64,000 nucleotides of DNA from JAOUFP01 sp963801505. Its GTDB lineage: Bacteria > Nitrospirota > Thermodesulfovibrionia > Thermodesulfovibrionales > UBA6898. The position numbers were made by a program, and so were the translations under genes. The notes under the pieces were generated by a model, which was given only the letters and a program-made list of their open reading frames with translations, made no database searches and was not told where the DNA came from. The stretch is from the NCBI GenBank assembly GCA_963801505.1, contig CAWDEY010000024.1:68915-132914 (forward strand). The letters run 5' to 3'. Positions 9,098 through 17,346 of the stretch are shown one piece after another. The first letter of the stretch is position 1, and the number at the start of each line of letters is the position of its first letter.

Positions 9098-11752
9098 ATG
9101 ACAAACAGCACAATACCTGAAAAATTTTTTAATGTTTCAGCGGTTTATCCGCAAAATACCCTTTTCCATTACCACAGGGATGGATGGAAAAATATCACGT
9201 ATGAGGCCTTTGCAAAAGAAGTCTCCGCCATTGCTTCTTGCCTGGGGCGTGCAGGCCTGGGAAAAGGTGACCGCGCCGCTATCATAGCTGAAAACAGCCC
9301 CGGATGGTGTGCGGCCTATTTGTCGATACTGACAGCAGGCGGTATTGCAGTGCCTTTAGACCCCCAGTTAGGGCCTGCGGAGATACAGAACCTGCTGTAT
9401 GACTCAGGGGCAAAGATCATCTTCCACAGCCGGATGACCGAAGCAGCAGTAAAGGCCACGTCAGAAAAGTTCTCCGGGCTTAATCATCATGTGACACTCA
9501 TTGACCTTGATACTCCGGATATATGTTCCCTCTTAAAAACAAAAGAGGGTGTAAGATTTCCTGAGATCTCCCGGGAAGATATAGCATCGATAATCTATAC
9601 CTCAGGGACAACAGGCAAGCCCAAGGGTGTCATGCTTACGCATAATAACTTCTGCTCAGACGCAGAGGCCCTTGCAGACCTCCGCATCGTCACCCATGAG
9701 GACAATGTCCTTGCCGTACTGCCCCTGCATCATACATACGCCTTCATGTGCACCTTCCTGGTCCCCCTCTTCCTTGGCGCCTCCATCACCTACCCCGAGA
9801 GCATGAAGGGACCTGAATTGCTCTTTGCTATCAGGGAAAAGGGGGCGAGTGTCCTCATAGGTGTGCCGCAGCTGCTTGGTCTGCTTCGAAACAGCATCAT
9901 GAAAAAAATACGCGAACTTCCAGGCCTGTTATCCATTCTGCTTTTTAAACTCCATCGCTTTTCCGGATTTCTAAGAGAAAAGCTGGATATTAATATCGGA
10001 CGCTTTATATTCAGCTCTGCGCACAAGGCCTTTGGCAGGCAGTTTCGGTTCTTCACAAGTGGAGGCGCAAAACTGGATCCCCGGATAATGAAAGACCTCG
10101 AGGGCCTTGGCTTTACGGTCCTTGAAGGCTATGGCCTTACAGAGACTTCACCTGTGCTGACGTTCAATCCAGCCTCCTGCAGAAAACCCGGCTCCGCAGG
10201 AAAACCACTTCCCTCTGTTGAGCTGCGCATATCGGCGCCCTCTAAGACTGGCGAGGGAGAGATCGAGGCAAGAGGCCCGATGGTGATGAAAGGCTATTAC
10301 AAAAATATTTCTGCAACTAAAGAGGTGCTCAGGGACGGCTGGTTTAAGACCGGCGACATAGGTCATATTGACAGGGACGGGTATCTGTTCATCACAGGCC
10401 GTTCCAAAGAGGTTATCGTGCTTGGCTCAGGCAAAAATATATATCCTGAGGATGTTGAGAGGTTATACCTTGGGGCCCCTCTGATAAAAGAGATCTGTGT
10501 CCTTGAGGCCGGTCCGCAAGGAATGGAGTCCCTGCATGCGGTCATCGTGCCTGATTTCCAATACGCGAAGCAGGCAGGCATATCAAATATTCAGGAGGCT
10601 GTCAAATGGGCGATCAATGAAGTGTCCGGCAAAATCCCTTCCTACATGAGGGTGACCGGATATTCCATTACCAAGGGACCTTTCCCCCGGACGCCTCTTG
10701 GCAAGCTCAGACGGTTCATGATAAAGGCTGATATCAGCAGACCTTCTGAGTCAGTGGAAAAGGCGATAAAAAAAGAGGAACTCCTTGCGCAGGATGAAAT
10801 CTCACGGGTGATAAACGAGGCCCTGAGTCAGTTTTTAAAGAACAGGCAACGGATCAGTCCAGAAGACAACCTTGAGCTGGATCTGGGCCTTGACTCGCTT
10901 TCCAAGATTGAGCTGATTGTCAGTTTGGAAAGGACCTTCTCAATAAAACTTCCTGATAATTTTCTCTCAGATATCCATACAGTCGGAGAACTGACAGAAA
11001 GGACAAGAGCACAGACCTCCCGGGTTTCTTCAACAGAGACTATCGGAAAAACGAGCTGGAAAAACATTCTTGCTCAAGAGCCCCGGGAAAAAATTCCACT
11101 GGAAGAATCAAAGGCACTGCTGGTCCCGGTCTTCCTGATGCATACGCTCCTGAGACTCCTTTTTAAGCTCTTCTTCAGGCTCGAGGCCAGCGGTGTTCAG
11201 AACATCCCTGCAAACAGGACTTATATTCTCACCCCAAACCATACCAGTTATCTGGATGGTTTTGTGCTGCTTCTTTCACTTCCCTTTTCCTATTTCAGAA
11301 ATATCTATACCCTTGGACTGCGTGATTTCTTCACAGGCGCTATTAAGGGCTGGCTTGCGAAGCTAAGTCATGTGGTCCCTATAGATTCGACCTCTTATCT
11401 TAACAAGGCCTTGCAGACGTCGGCATATGTTTTAAAGAGCGGCCATTCCATGTCTGTCTTCCCGGAAGGAGGGCGTTCCCTTGACGGGGACCTCATGGAA
11501 TTCAAAAAAGGAGTGGGCATACTGGCCGTTGAAACCAGTGCGGCTGTAGTCCCTGTATTCATAAAAGGGGCCATCAACGCGCTCCCCCGCACTGCAGTGT
11601 GGCCTCGTCCCGCGAAGATCACCGTTACCTTCGGCAGCCCTCTTTATGCCTCTGATATCGACTTTTCGAAAAAGCCGGCTGACATGGATGACTATCAGTA
11701 TTTCGCGGACCTGCTCAGAGAAAGGGTAAAGGACCTGCAAAAAAAATCATGA
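9098..11752 (+). CDS. Acyl-CoA/ACP ligase - carrier domain - PlsC acyltransferase fusion
   Basis: A protein of about 884 residues with three enzyme parts. Residues 1-560 are an AMP-binding acyl ligase (IYTSGTTGKPKGVMLTH, EGYGLTETSP, GWFKTGDIGHIDRDGYLF). Residues about 590-670 are an acyl carrier domain with the phosphopantetheine serine in LGLDSLSKIEL. The C-terminus is a lysophosphatidate-type acyltransferase with NHTSYLD and FPEGGRS. It probably activates a fatty acid, holds it on its own carrier domain and transfers it to a lysophospholipid, like Aas but with a built-in carrier. I start at ATG 9098 because AAGGG lies seven bases upstream; a GTG at 9080 is also in frame. It stands alone. 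Confidence 0.85.
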   Translation: MTNSTIPEKFFNVSAVYPQNTLFHYHRDGWKNITYEAFAKEVSAIASCLGRAGLGKGDRAAIIAENSPGWCAAYLSILTAGGIAVPLDPQLGPAEIQNLLYDSGAKIIFHSRMTEAAVKATSEKFSGLNHHVTLIDLDTPDICSLLKTKEGVRFPEISREDIASIIYTSGTTGKPKGVMLTHNNFCSDAEALADLRIVTHEDNVLAVLPLHHTYAFMCTFLVPLFLGASITYPESMKGPELLFAIREKGASVLIGVPQLLGLLRNSIMKKIRELPGLLSILLFKLHRFSGFLREKLDINIGRFIFSSAHKAFGRQFRFFTSGGAKLDPRIMKDLEGLGFTVLEGYGLTETSPVLTFNPASCRKPGSAGKPLPSVELRISAPSKTGEGEIEARGPMVMKGYYKNISATKEVLRDGWFKTGDIGHIDRDGYLFITGRSKEVIVLGSGKNIYPEDVERLYLGAPLIKEICVLEAGPQGMESLHAVIVPDFQYAKQAGISNIQEAVKWAINEVSGKIPSYMRVTGYSITKGPFPRTPLGKLRRFMIKADISRPSESVEKAIKKEELLAQDEISRVINEALSQFLKNRQRISPEDNLELDLGLDSLSKIELIVSLERTFSIKLPDNFLSDIHTVGELTERTRAQTSRVSSTETIGKTSWKNILAQEPREKIPLEESKALLVPVFLMHTLLRLLFKLFFRLEASGVQNIPANRTYILTPNHTSYLDGFVLLLSLPFSYFRNIYTLGLRDFFTGAIKGWLAKLSHVVPIDSTSYLNKALQTSAYVLKSGHSMSVFPEGGRSLDGDLMEFKKGVGILAVETSAAVVPVFIKGAINALPRTAVWPRPAKITVTFGSPLYASDIDFSKKPADMDDYQYFADLLRERVKDLQKKS

Positions 11753-11789
11753 TCCCTACAGTTTCTCCAGCCCATATTATCCTAAACAA

Positions 11790-11925
11790 GGCAGTTAACC
11801 ACAGAGAACGCAGAGGAAAAACAGGTAGTTCGGGTTAAAAGCAGACTCTCCCTAATGGTGAATTGCGCTTTTATTCCAGGTCTTTTTCCCTTTGCGAACT
11901 TTGCGTCTTTGCGCGATCAACTGCC
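11790..11925. repeat. Dispersed CACAGAG-type inverted repeat
   Basis: The ends are GGCAGTT and AACTGCC, perfect inverse partners. Next to them lie the arms ttaaccacagagaacgcagag and ctttgcgtctttgcgcgatc. About 90 bases separate the arms. The element lies after the acyl-ligase fusion and before the end of the convergent secreted-protein gene. Confidence 0.65.
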
Positions 11926-11999
11926 GTTTTTAGGATTATATGAAAGTTTATGAATAAAGCAGGCCCGTAAAACACCCGCTTGAGTCCAGCAGGACCAGC

Positions 12000-12893
12000 C
12001 TATCGACCCTGACTGTTACGTGACGGCGTATTTTGTTTATCAGACACTGGCGATCTCCTGACCAGTTTTCCGTTCATATATTTTTCAATCCTTGTCGGCG
12101 TCTCATCCTGGTAGTAAATTACCACTCTGTTGAAACCTTTGTTCCCGGCGAAAATATTTGTATGGAAGATTTCTATCTTTGTAGTTTTGCCGTTGCTGTC
12201 ATAATAATAAATTTCTCTGTTATATGCATTGGCATTTGTATTGTTCTCCAGATAGAAAACTTCTCTTTTTATCAATTTCCAGTTGCTGTCACTGGCGGAG
12301 CTGTCCGGGCCGAAATATTCTTTCTTTGTCCTTTTCCCGTTGTCGTCGTAGTATTCAATCGCTTTATCATATCCCTTTTCTCTTGCAAACTTATCCGGGA
12401 AGAACATTTCCCCTCTTATTTTGTTCTCATTGCCGTCAAAGTATACAACTGATCTGTCAAAGCCTTTTTCAGATGAAAATTCAGCCGTATAGAACAATTC
12501 CTCCTTGATCATTTTCCCACTGCTGTCATAGTGGTCAATTTGCCTGTAATATCCTTCTTCCTTTGCCAGCTTCTGAGGATAGAAGTATTCTATCTTTGTA
12601 GTTTTCCCTTTGCCGTCATAGTAGTCAATTTCTCTGTTATGCCCTTTTTCTTCCGCAAACTTATCCGTATAAAACACTTCTCTTTTTATCGGTAGCCCAT
12701 TTATATCATTGAATTGAATTTCCTTCAGGATATCATCAAACCCAATATCTCCATTTTCCTTGGTGATCTCAATATTTTTGCCGCCATATTCATTTATATC
12801 TGAAATGCTATTTTGCGTTTCCGATGAAACTATCCCTGTGAATAAAAACAAAAAGCAAAATGATAGTAACATTGCAATATTTAGTGCTTTCAA
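12000..12893 (-). CDS. Secreted protein of about seven 30-residue KxExFY repeats
   Basis: A 297-residue protein with a signal peptide (hydrophobic 5-22, SSE after). The body is a tandem array with a period of about 30-32 residues, each unit of the form REVFYTDKFAEEKGHNREI then DYYDGKGKTTK. The alternating aromatic and charged pattern resembles YwqK/MORN-like beta-hairpin repeats. No catalytic motif is seen. The protein is rich in Lys, Glu and Tyr and probably sits in the periplasm or at the surface. The ferritin-like gene is just upstream on the same strand. Function unknown. Confidence 0.8.
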   Translation of the reverse strand: MKALNIAMLLSFCFLFLFTGIVSSETQNSISDINEYGGKNIEITKENGDIGFDDILKEIQFNDINGLPIKREVFYTDKFAEEKGHNREIDYYDGKGKTTKIEYFYPQKLAKEEGYYRQIDHYDSSGKMIKEELFYTAEFSSEKGFDRSVVYFDGNENKIRGEMFFPDKFAREKGYDKAIEYYDDNGKRTKKEYFGPDSSASDSNWKLIKREVFYLENNTNANAYNREIYYYDSNGKTTKIEIFHTNIFAGNKGFNRVVIYYQDETPTRIEKYMNGKLVRRSPVSDKQNTPSRNSQGR

Positions 12894-12931
12894 GTCTTCT
12901 CCCTATTACAGATGCCGGAAAAAAATATTAT

Positions 12932-13399
12932 TCAGCCCAAATAACCTCTATTTTGGGCCAAGATATTTAACTTATCAAAATGCTCCTTATCTGCTGATCC
13001 GAGCTTTTTAATAAGCTCTCCCACTTCAGGATTGGATTTCGTTATCAAAGTTCTGTAGTGGTACTCAAGTGCGTCGTTTTCCAATTCTATTCCAAATTTC
13101 AACGCATCCACAAGAGAAACTGGCGCTGTCGAAGATACTTGAGATTCAATTTTATTAAACAATTGATTTAATGGCTCTATGTCGAACTCAACATCAGTAA
13201 ACATCGATCTGTTTTTCTTGATAGTGCGCAGTTGGTAGTCTATTAAGTCGGCATGGGATTTCTCCTCAAGCCCCAGTTCAAAGAACAAACCTGCGGCCTC
13301 CTTGTCCGTGTCAAAAAGTCTATTGTAATATGCGTACAAATCCTGGATTTTAAGTTCAAATTTTTTTAAAATTTCAAGCGCTCTAATTATGTCCATCAT
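12932..13399 (-). CDS. Ferritin-like diiron protein
   Basis: A 155-residue, all-helical protein. Glu and His residues typical of a diiron four-helix bundle are visible: FELGLEEKSHADL, GIELENDALEYHY and SADKEHFDKL. This resembles the rubrerythrin-like erythrin domain without the rubredoxin tail. Such proteins handle peroxide or iron; which one applies here is unknown. GGAAAGGGGC precedes the start, where ATG is doubled (13399 or 13396). A rubredoxin is encoded 20 kb away and could be a partner, but nothing in the sequence links them. Confidence 0.8.
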   Translation of the reverse strand: MMDIIRALEILKKFELKIQDLYAYYNRLFDTDKEAAGLFFELGLEEKSHADLIDYQLRTIKKNRSMFTDVEFDIEPLNQLFNKIESQVSSTAPVSLVDALKFGIELENDALEYHYRTLITKSNPEVGELIKKLGSADKEHFDKLNILAQNRGYLG

Positions 13400-13671
13400 G
13401 CCCCTTTCCTGATATTAATTTGTACATCTACCGCTACAGGCTATCGAATAGCTATAATATCTGCAACGACAAACACCGAGATAAACTGCCTTTGCCCTTT
13501 CGTTTCTGCTGAGTTTTTTAGCGGTTTCCCTGAAGGTTAACTTGCTGATATTTAGAGATAATCCCAGGCATAAGCGCGTAGGAATCTAACGGCATCTCAT
13601 AGATATTATATAACCCTCTGTGTACAAAAAAGAAAAAAGGGTTAATTACATACCCTTCCGGTTCTTATCTA

Positions 13672-13947
13672 TTATTTACCTTTTGGCGGTGCCTGCAAAA
13701 CGTCCCTATATTTCTTACGGCATGTTAGCAGGTCTGTCTGCATTCCCGCAGCTTGAACACATGCCCTCGCATTTGTCAAAAGTGTGATTCTGTCATCAAG
13801 TCTTTTCAGGGTATCTGCCCTGGTCTGCTCGAAATTCTGGGTTATAGGGTCGGCGGCGGGCGCGTTGTTACCGGCAATAGCAGGTACAACAGAAAATGCA
13901 AACAATACAGCCGGGACTACAACAACGGCAAAAAACTGTTTCTTCAT
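13672..13947 (-). CDS. Small secreted two-cysteine protein
   Basis: A 91-residue precursor with a clear signal peptide (hydrophobic 4-22, cleavage likely after AIA). The mature part of about 66 residues is helical, with strings such as FEQTRADTLKRLDDRITLL. It has two cysteines about 16 residues apart (RACVQA and LTCRKK) that could form a disulfide. I do not recognise a family. GGAG lies a few bases upstream of the start. The gene stands alone beside the tRNA-Sec island. Confidence 0.7.
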   Translation of the reverse strand: MKKQFFAVVVVPAVLFAFSVVPAIAGNNAPAADPITQNFEQTRADTLKRLDDRITLLTNARACVQAAGMQTDLLTCRKKYRDVLQAPPKGK

Positions 13948-14084
13948 AAATTCTCCTTTGTGTGGCGTTTATATGGCTTAGTCTACTACAGAAAACTTGA
14001 AAAATCTATGGAAGGCGTACGGATTGCGTACGGACTCAGGGGGAGTAAAACAGGGTTAACGACCTGATTTAAAAAGGATTTTTA
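13948..14084. other. Gene-free stretch at the outer edge of the island
   Basis: No gene seen. The stretch gcgtacggattgcgtacgg holds a short direct repeat (gcgtacgg twice). It probably contains the promoter of the small secreted protein, which reads leftward. Confidence 0.35.
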
Positions 14085-14110
14085 TGGCGGGAGCGTGTGG
14101 GAATCGAACC
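14085..14110 (-). repeat. Copy of the tRNA-Sec 3' end (putative attachment site, distal)
   Basis: Twenty-six bases match the 3' end of the tRNA-Sec gene, including the CCA end, acceptor strand and most of the T arm. They stand in the same orientation as the tRNA at 17614, and the match stops where the T stem would continue. Integrases that use tRNA genes leave such a copy at the far end of the inserted element, so this is a likely attR. A third copy lies at 15301. Confidence 0.8.
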
Positions 14111-14169
14111 ATACGACTGGCCTTGTAACTAGTTGATAATAAAGTATATTTTTGCCTCGAAAAGTGCCC

Positions 14170-14190
14170 TGTTCACGGTCTGTTCACGGT
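14170..14190. repeat. Short repeated motif beside the attachment site
   Basis: TGTTCACGGT occurs twice with one C between. The same 21 bases occur at 49997-50017, beside tRNA-Leu. In both places the motif lies within about 50-90 bases of a tRNA 3' end or its copy. It could be a relic of integrase gene ends or an arm-type integrase binding site. Confidence 0.55.
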
Positions 14191-14311
14191 TTTTAAAAAA
14201 AGGGATTCTTTATTTGATGGTTTTTCTAATGTTTTTTACAGCGAGATTTTTCATCGAATGAACCCAAAAAAGAGGGCCGTTTTACGGAAGGTTGTGTGAC
14301 AGAAACCTAAA

Positions 14312-14548
14312 TTATGCAGCCTGACGATCAACCTCACGAACATGCAGTATTTCTTTATTGTTCATTAATCTGACATCGTTTAAGGCCAAAGTCAGGACTG
14401 CTATCGTTCTCCCTTCAGCTGTCACAAATTCAACTTCATAAGCATCCCCGTCAGTATAACAATGCACTACTACCCCTATATCTCCCTCTACCAATCCATA
14501 CTTTGCAATATCATGTTTAAGCACAACGGTATCCAATTCTTTAATCAT
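14312..14548 (-). CDS. DUF4926-like small protein
   Basis: A 78-residue protein beginning MIKELDTVVLKHDIAKYGL, then EGDIGVVVHCYTDGDAYEVE, a pattern I associate with the DUF4926 family. It has a small beta-rich fold, no membrane segment and no known activity. Family members are often found next to toxin-antitoxin genes. Here it lies 80 bases downstream of hicB in the island. AGGAGG-like bases (GGGAGGTC) precede its start. Confidence 0.75.
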   Translation of the reverse strand: MIKELDTVVLKHDIAKYGLVEGDIGVVVHCYTDGDAYEVEFVTAEGRTIAVLTLALNDVRLMNNKEILHVREVDRQAA

Positions 14549-14627
14549 GTTAGACCTCCCTGTTTAAACCGGATAATATAATGCCTGCTTTTATTTCTGA
14601 ATATACAGGAGATCAACCGAGCCATGC

Positions 14628-14963
14628 TCAGACAGCTACCTTCTCTTCCAAGGCCTTCTGAACAAGCTGATTCAGGGACACGCCCATCCTTGTTGCCCTC
14701 TCTACGGCCTTCCGGTGAAGGTCAGAGGGTATTCTTACGTTGAAGCTGCCCTTGAACGGTTTCTGCGGCTCCCTGCCCATCTCCTTACATGTTTCAAGGT
14801 AATCATCAACGGCTTCATGGAACGCCTTCTTGAGCTCTTTAACGCTCGCTCCTTCAAACATGATGAGGTCGTTTATTGCCTCTATTTTGCCGTGAAAAAC
14901 TTCGTCTTCTTCACTGTAGTGGACAGTACCGATATAGCCCTTATAAGTCATTGAATCGCTCAT
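14628..14963 (-). CDS. hicB: HicB-type antitoxin
   Basis: A 111-residue antitoxin. The N-terminal part is the degenerate RNase-like HicB fold (YKGYIGTVHYSEEDEVFHGK, then EAVDDYLETCKEMG). The C-terminal 40 residues are a ribbon-helix-helix DNA-binding segment (FNVRIPSDLHRKAVERA, MGVSLNQLVQKAL). It should bind and silence the HicA toxin and repress their shared promoter. Its start overlaps the end of hicA by ATGA, giving toxin-first order. Confidence 0.92.
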   Translation of the reverse strand: MSDSMTYKGYIGTVHYSEEDEVFHGKIEAINDLIMFEGASVKELKKAFHEAVDDYLETCKEMGREPQKPFKGSFNVRIPSDLHRKAVERATRMGVSLNQLVQKALEEKVAV

Positions 14964-15220
14964 TGTATAACCCCCTTGTCTCTCAACTGCTGTTTAATTT
15001 CTCTCAGATAGCATTGTTTCATGATCTGTGAAGGGTGAGGCTTGTGGAATTTGATCATGTCGTCCAGTTTCGCATTATAAAACGTAACCCTTGAGCCTGA
15101 TGTCTTACCCGTTTTCACCTCTTCGTATCCGAAGCCCTTCAGAAGTCGGCGGAGGTCCTCAAATGTGAAATCCTTCGGCTTCGACAGAAACCGCTGCAAC
15201 AGCTTTTCGGTTTTGCTCAC
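14960..15220 (-). CDS. hicA: HicA-type mRNA interferase toxin
   Basis: An 86-residue double-stranded-RNA-binding-like toxin that cleaves translated mRNA. The conserved stretches LRRLLKGFGYEEVKT, GSRVTFYNA and IKFHKPHPS (catalytic His region) are visible, and the C-terminus LREIKQQLRDKGVI is typical. It is the first gene of a toxin-antitoxin pair with hicB. A 7-base inverted repeat lies 32 bases upstream of the start and is a likely HicB operator. It lies between two tRNA-Sec end copies. Confidence 0.92.
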   Translation of the reverse strand: MSKTEKLLQRFLSKPKDFTFEDLRRLLKGFGYEEVKTGKTSGSRVTFYNAKLDDMIKFHKPHPSQIMKQCYLREIKQQLRDKGVIQ

Positions 15221-15251
15221 ATATTTATGATAGCACGGAAGAAAGGATGTT

Positions 15252-15270
15252 GCAACTACTTTATAGTTGC
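15252..15270. promoter_or_regulatory. Inverted repeat upstream of hicA (putative operator)
   Basis: GCAACTA and TAGTTGC are perfect inverse partners separated by five bases. They lie just upstream of hicA. HicB proteins with ribbon-helix-helix domains usually bind such palindromes in their own promoter. Assignment is by position and symmetry only. Confidence 0.5.
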
Positions 15271-15300
15271 GTTATAAGCAAAGCCCTGGCGAGGTTTAAA

Positions 15301-15328
15301 TGGCGGGAGCGTGTGGGAACCGAACCCA
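15301..15328 (-). repeat. Second copy of the tRNA-Sec 3' end (internal attachment site)
   Basis: Twenty-eight bases match the tRNA-Sec 3' end at 17614 with one difference, a C for T in the T loop. Orientation is the same as the tRNA. It divides the island into two segments: 14085-15301 with hicAB and DUF4926, and 15328-17614 with vapBC and the integrase remnant. This fits two successive integrations at one tRNA gene. Confidence 0.8.
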
Positions 15329-15642
15329 TATAGAACCGCGTATTTATTAGCTTTCAGACGTACGCACGGAAGGTTTACGGAAGGTCTTGGCATTTTCCAT
15401 CACCCTGAACGACCTACTTTGCTGACTTCCTCCTTACTCTCAGATATTGATTATTGAAACTGTTGCGACTTTCCAGAAGCAACATGTTTTATGAAGGAGG
15501 GCGAAGAGCACCTACAACACCACATCGGAACTGTTTTTATCGTGTGACCGTTTCCGGTCGAAACGTAAAGTCCAGCCGATGGCAGTTAACCCTATGACCA
15601 CCAATTTTGGAAGCGGGCACTGTCCGACATTCACAGGCAGTC
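15329..15642. other. Gene-free stretch in the island
   Basis: No gene or RNA recognised. It contains a string (acggaaggtttacggaaggt) with a short direct repeat, and otherwise nothing I can name. Confidence 0.3.
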
Positions 15643-16098
15643 CTACTGTTTGTTATAGATCAGCTTTTGCTTTTTCTCCCCTCTGGGCATATGCATGGTT
15701 GTTTCAATGGTCATTACTTTGCCGTCTGCGCTTAGGGAGTAGACGAAAGTCGAAGGCTCCTTCTGGCCATCCATGAAGGATTTGATGACAAGTGTCGAGC
15801 CGACCCATGCAGATGTGCTCTTGATGTCTTTACCACTTGGAGTTTTGTTTATACTCTCTGTGCCATCCAGCTTGTGTACCGCGGTTCCGACCTGGTTGCC
15901 GGCCTTGCGGTCAATAGTAAGCTCTGTCCTCGTCTGTTTGATTACAAGTGTAACAGTTGCAGCTCCACGTGCTGTACCAATGCCACTCTTGGCAGTATCC
16001 ATAACCCACTTACCAGAAAAATCCGGTGCTCCCAGGGCAAAAGTAGCTTGTCCGAAGAAAAGCGCCAGAAGTACTGCAATAAAACCAATGCGTCTCAT
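15643..16098 (-). CDS. Secreted beta-rich protein of unknown function
   Basis: A 151-residue precursor with a signal peptide (RRIGFIAVLLALFFGQATFA). The mature part begins PDFSGKWVMDTAKSG, a start common in small secreted proteins with a lipocalin-like or beta-barrel outline. It then alternates short strands (TLVIKQTRTELTIDRKAG, TLVIKSFMDGQ, KVMTIETTMHM). No catalytic residues can be named. It is cargo of the tRNA-Sec island, on the same strand as vapBC. RBS GGAG precedes the start. Confidence 0.7.
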   Translation of the reverse strand: MRRIGFIAVLLALFFGQATFALGAPDFSGKWVMDTAKSGIGTARGAATVTLVIKQTRTELTIDRKAGNQVGTAVHKLDGTESINKTPSGKDIKSTSAWVGSTLVIKSFMDGQKEPSTFVYSLSADGKVMTIETTMHMPRGEKKQKLIYNKQ

Positions 16099-16301
16099 AA
16101 TTAATCTCCTTTTGTGAAAATAAGATAGTCCGGAGTCAGATACCCCGCGCAGTCGTAACTATATTTATACCCTGTCACTTTGATGAGAGTCAATATAAAA
16201 CTGTTTATTTCTAGTAGCTCTTCAAACAATGAGAAGCACGGAGAAATATGCAGAGTCCAGGAAGAATCGAGAACTCTGTCATCTCCTATTTTTATCAAAT
16301 G

Positions 16302-16472
16302 CTACTTTTGATCGCGAATAGCAGGCTGGGAAAATATATCTGTCAATCTCTTGAAAGATTGAAAGGAGAAATCACTATCGGCTCTTAAAGATATTAGTAC
16401 TTGACAATCTCCATCATAAATTGCTCCAATGTTACTAATGACCTCATCTTTATAAGATATCTGATTCATCAT
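16302..16472 (-). CDS. Possible 56-residue protein in the island
   Basis: A doubled ATG at 16472/16469 opens a frame beginning MMNQISYKDEVISNIGAIYD and ending SQPAIRDQK. Just upstream another frame encodes KVEIYYPNYEGDFKKKHIA and ends AEERFKR, with its stop overlapping this start (CGATGATG). The second peptide has no start codon and follows two stop codons. The pair looks like the remains of a two-gene cassette broken when the integrase gene decayed. No family recognised. Confidence 0.35.
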   Translation of the reverse strand: MMNQISYKDEVISNIGAIYDGDCQVLISLRADSDFSFQSFKRLTDIFSQPAIRDQK

Positions 16473-16556
16473 CGTTTAAAACGCTCTTCAGCTTCGATAT
16501 TTGCGGGAGCAATATGTTTCTTTTTGAAATCGCCTTCATAGTTCGGATAATAGATC

Positions 16557-16955
16557 TCAACTTTTGTGCCCTGATTTTATTACATGAATATTTTCCCCCT
16601 GAGCTGCAAAAACCTGTGATTGAGACAAAACATTTACATGAGAATATTTTTGAGTTGTTCTGATGTCAGTATGGCCCAAGACTTCCTTTATTATTGCTAT
16701 TGATACCCCGCTGGATGCTGCCATAGACGCTACAGAATGCCTCGTAGCTTGATAAATCTCTATGGCCTTACATGCCCCTTTCCAGAGCCTCTGGAGCGTA
16801 TCAGTCAGATACGGCTTGCTTGAATTCGGGTTTATGAAAAGGCACCCGTTTGGCAGGCCCCTTGGCATAGGCCCCAGTAAGTTGCTGCCAGGGTTCAGCC
16901 CTGGAATCGTGCAGTTGTTGTGCATTCTCATGCCCTTATATACTGAACGGATCAA
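16557..16955 (-). pseudogene. Tyrosine recombinase (integrase) C-terminal remnant
   Basis: Only the C-terminal 100 residues of a phage-type integrase remain. Visible motifs are TRHSVASMAASSG (box II arginine), IKEVLGHTDIRTTQKYSHV (LGH box and the catalytic tyrosine). The usual HxLR histidine is replaced: the string reads YQATRH, so glutamine stands where histidine is expected. The first catalytic arginine and the N-terminal DNA-binding domains are missing. The 5' end overlaps the vapC stop. This is the probable agent that once inserted the island into tRNA-Sec, now inactive. Confidence 0.8.
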
Positions 16956-17346
16956 TAATGGTTAACTTCCCATCTACTAACTGTCCACCCTGCAGATCTT
17001 CCGTATACAGGATAGAGCAGTCGTTCTCCCTGGCTGATGCTACGATGAGGCTGTCCCAGAAGGAATAATGGGTCTTCTTTTTAATCTGGAGGGCTCTCTT
17101 TATCGTGGATTCTTCGACTGGCGCAAAGCTGAAGGCCTCAAGAAAATGTTCTGTCAGTGATGTTATCTCCTCTGCTTTGAGGAGCTTCTTTGAGAAGCAG
17201 ACGCTTACAAACTCACTGATTACCTGCGAACTCACATAAACGTTGTTGTTTGAAAATAATACATCTCTCGCCTGCAGCTTTTTCTTTTTCTCATCACTGA
17301 TAAAATATACAAGAAGGTTTGTATCAACAAATACCTTATCTGACAT
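16936..17346 (-). CDS. vapC: PIN-domain toxin, VapC type
   Basis: A PIN ribonuclease of about 136 residues. The acidic active-site residues are in place: FVDTNLLVY near the start, SQVISEFVSV, FWDSLIVASA and YTEDLQGG. VapC toxins cut tRNA or rRNA when not bound by VapB. I use ATG 17346, which overlaps the vapB stop by 11 bases; an in-frame ATG at 17370 would overlap more. It forms a toxin-antitoxin pair with the small gene upstream, inside the tRNA-Sec island. Confidence 0.88.
   Translation of the reverse strand: MSDKVFVDTNLLVYFISDEKKKKLQARDVLFSNNNVYVSSQVISEFVSVCFSKKLLKAEEITSLTEHFLEAFSFAPVEESTIKRALQIKKKTHYSFWDSLIVASARENDCSILYTEDLQGGQLVDGKLTIIDPFSI

Noticed and set aside
14085..15328. Two extra tRNA genes at 14085 and 15301
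   Set aside because: Only the last 26-28 bases of a tRNA are present; no D arm or anticodon arm follows, so they are end copies left by integration.
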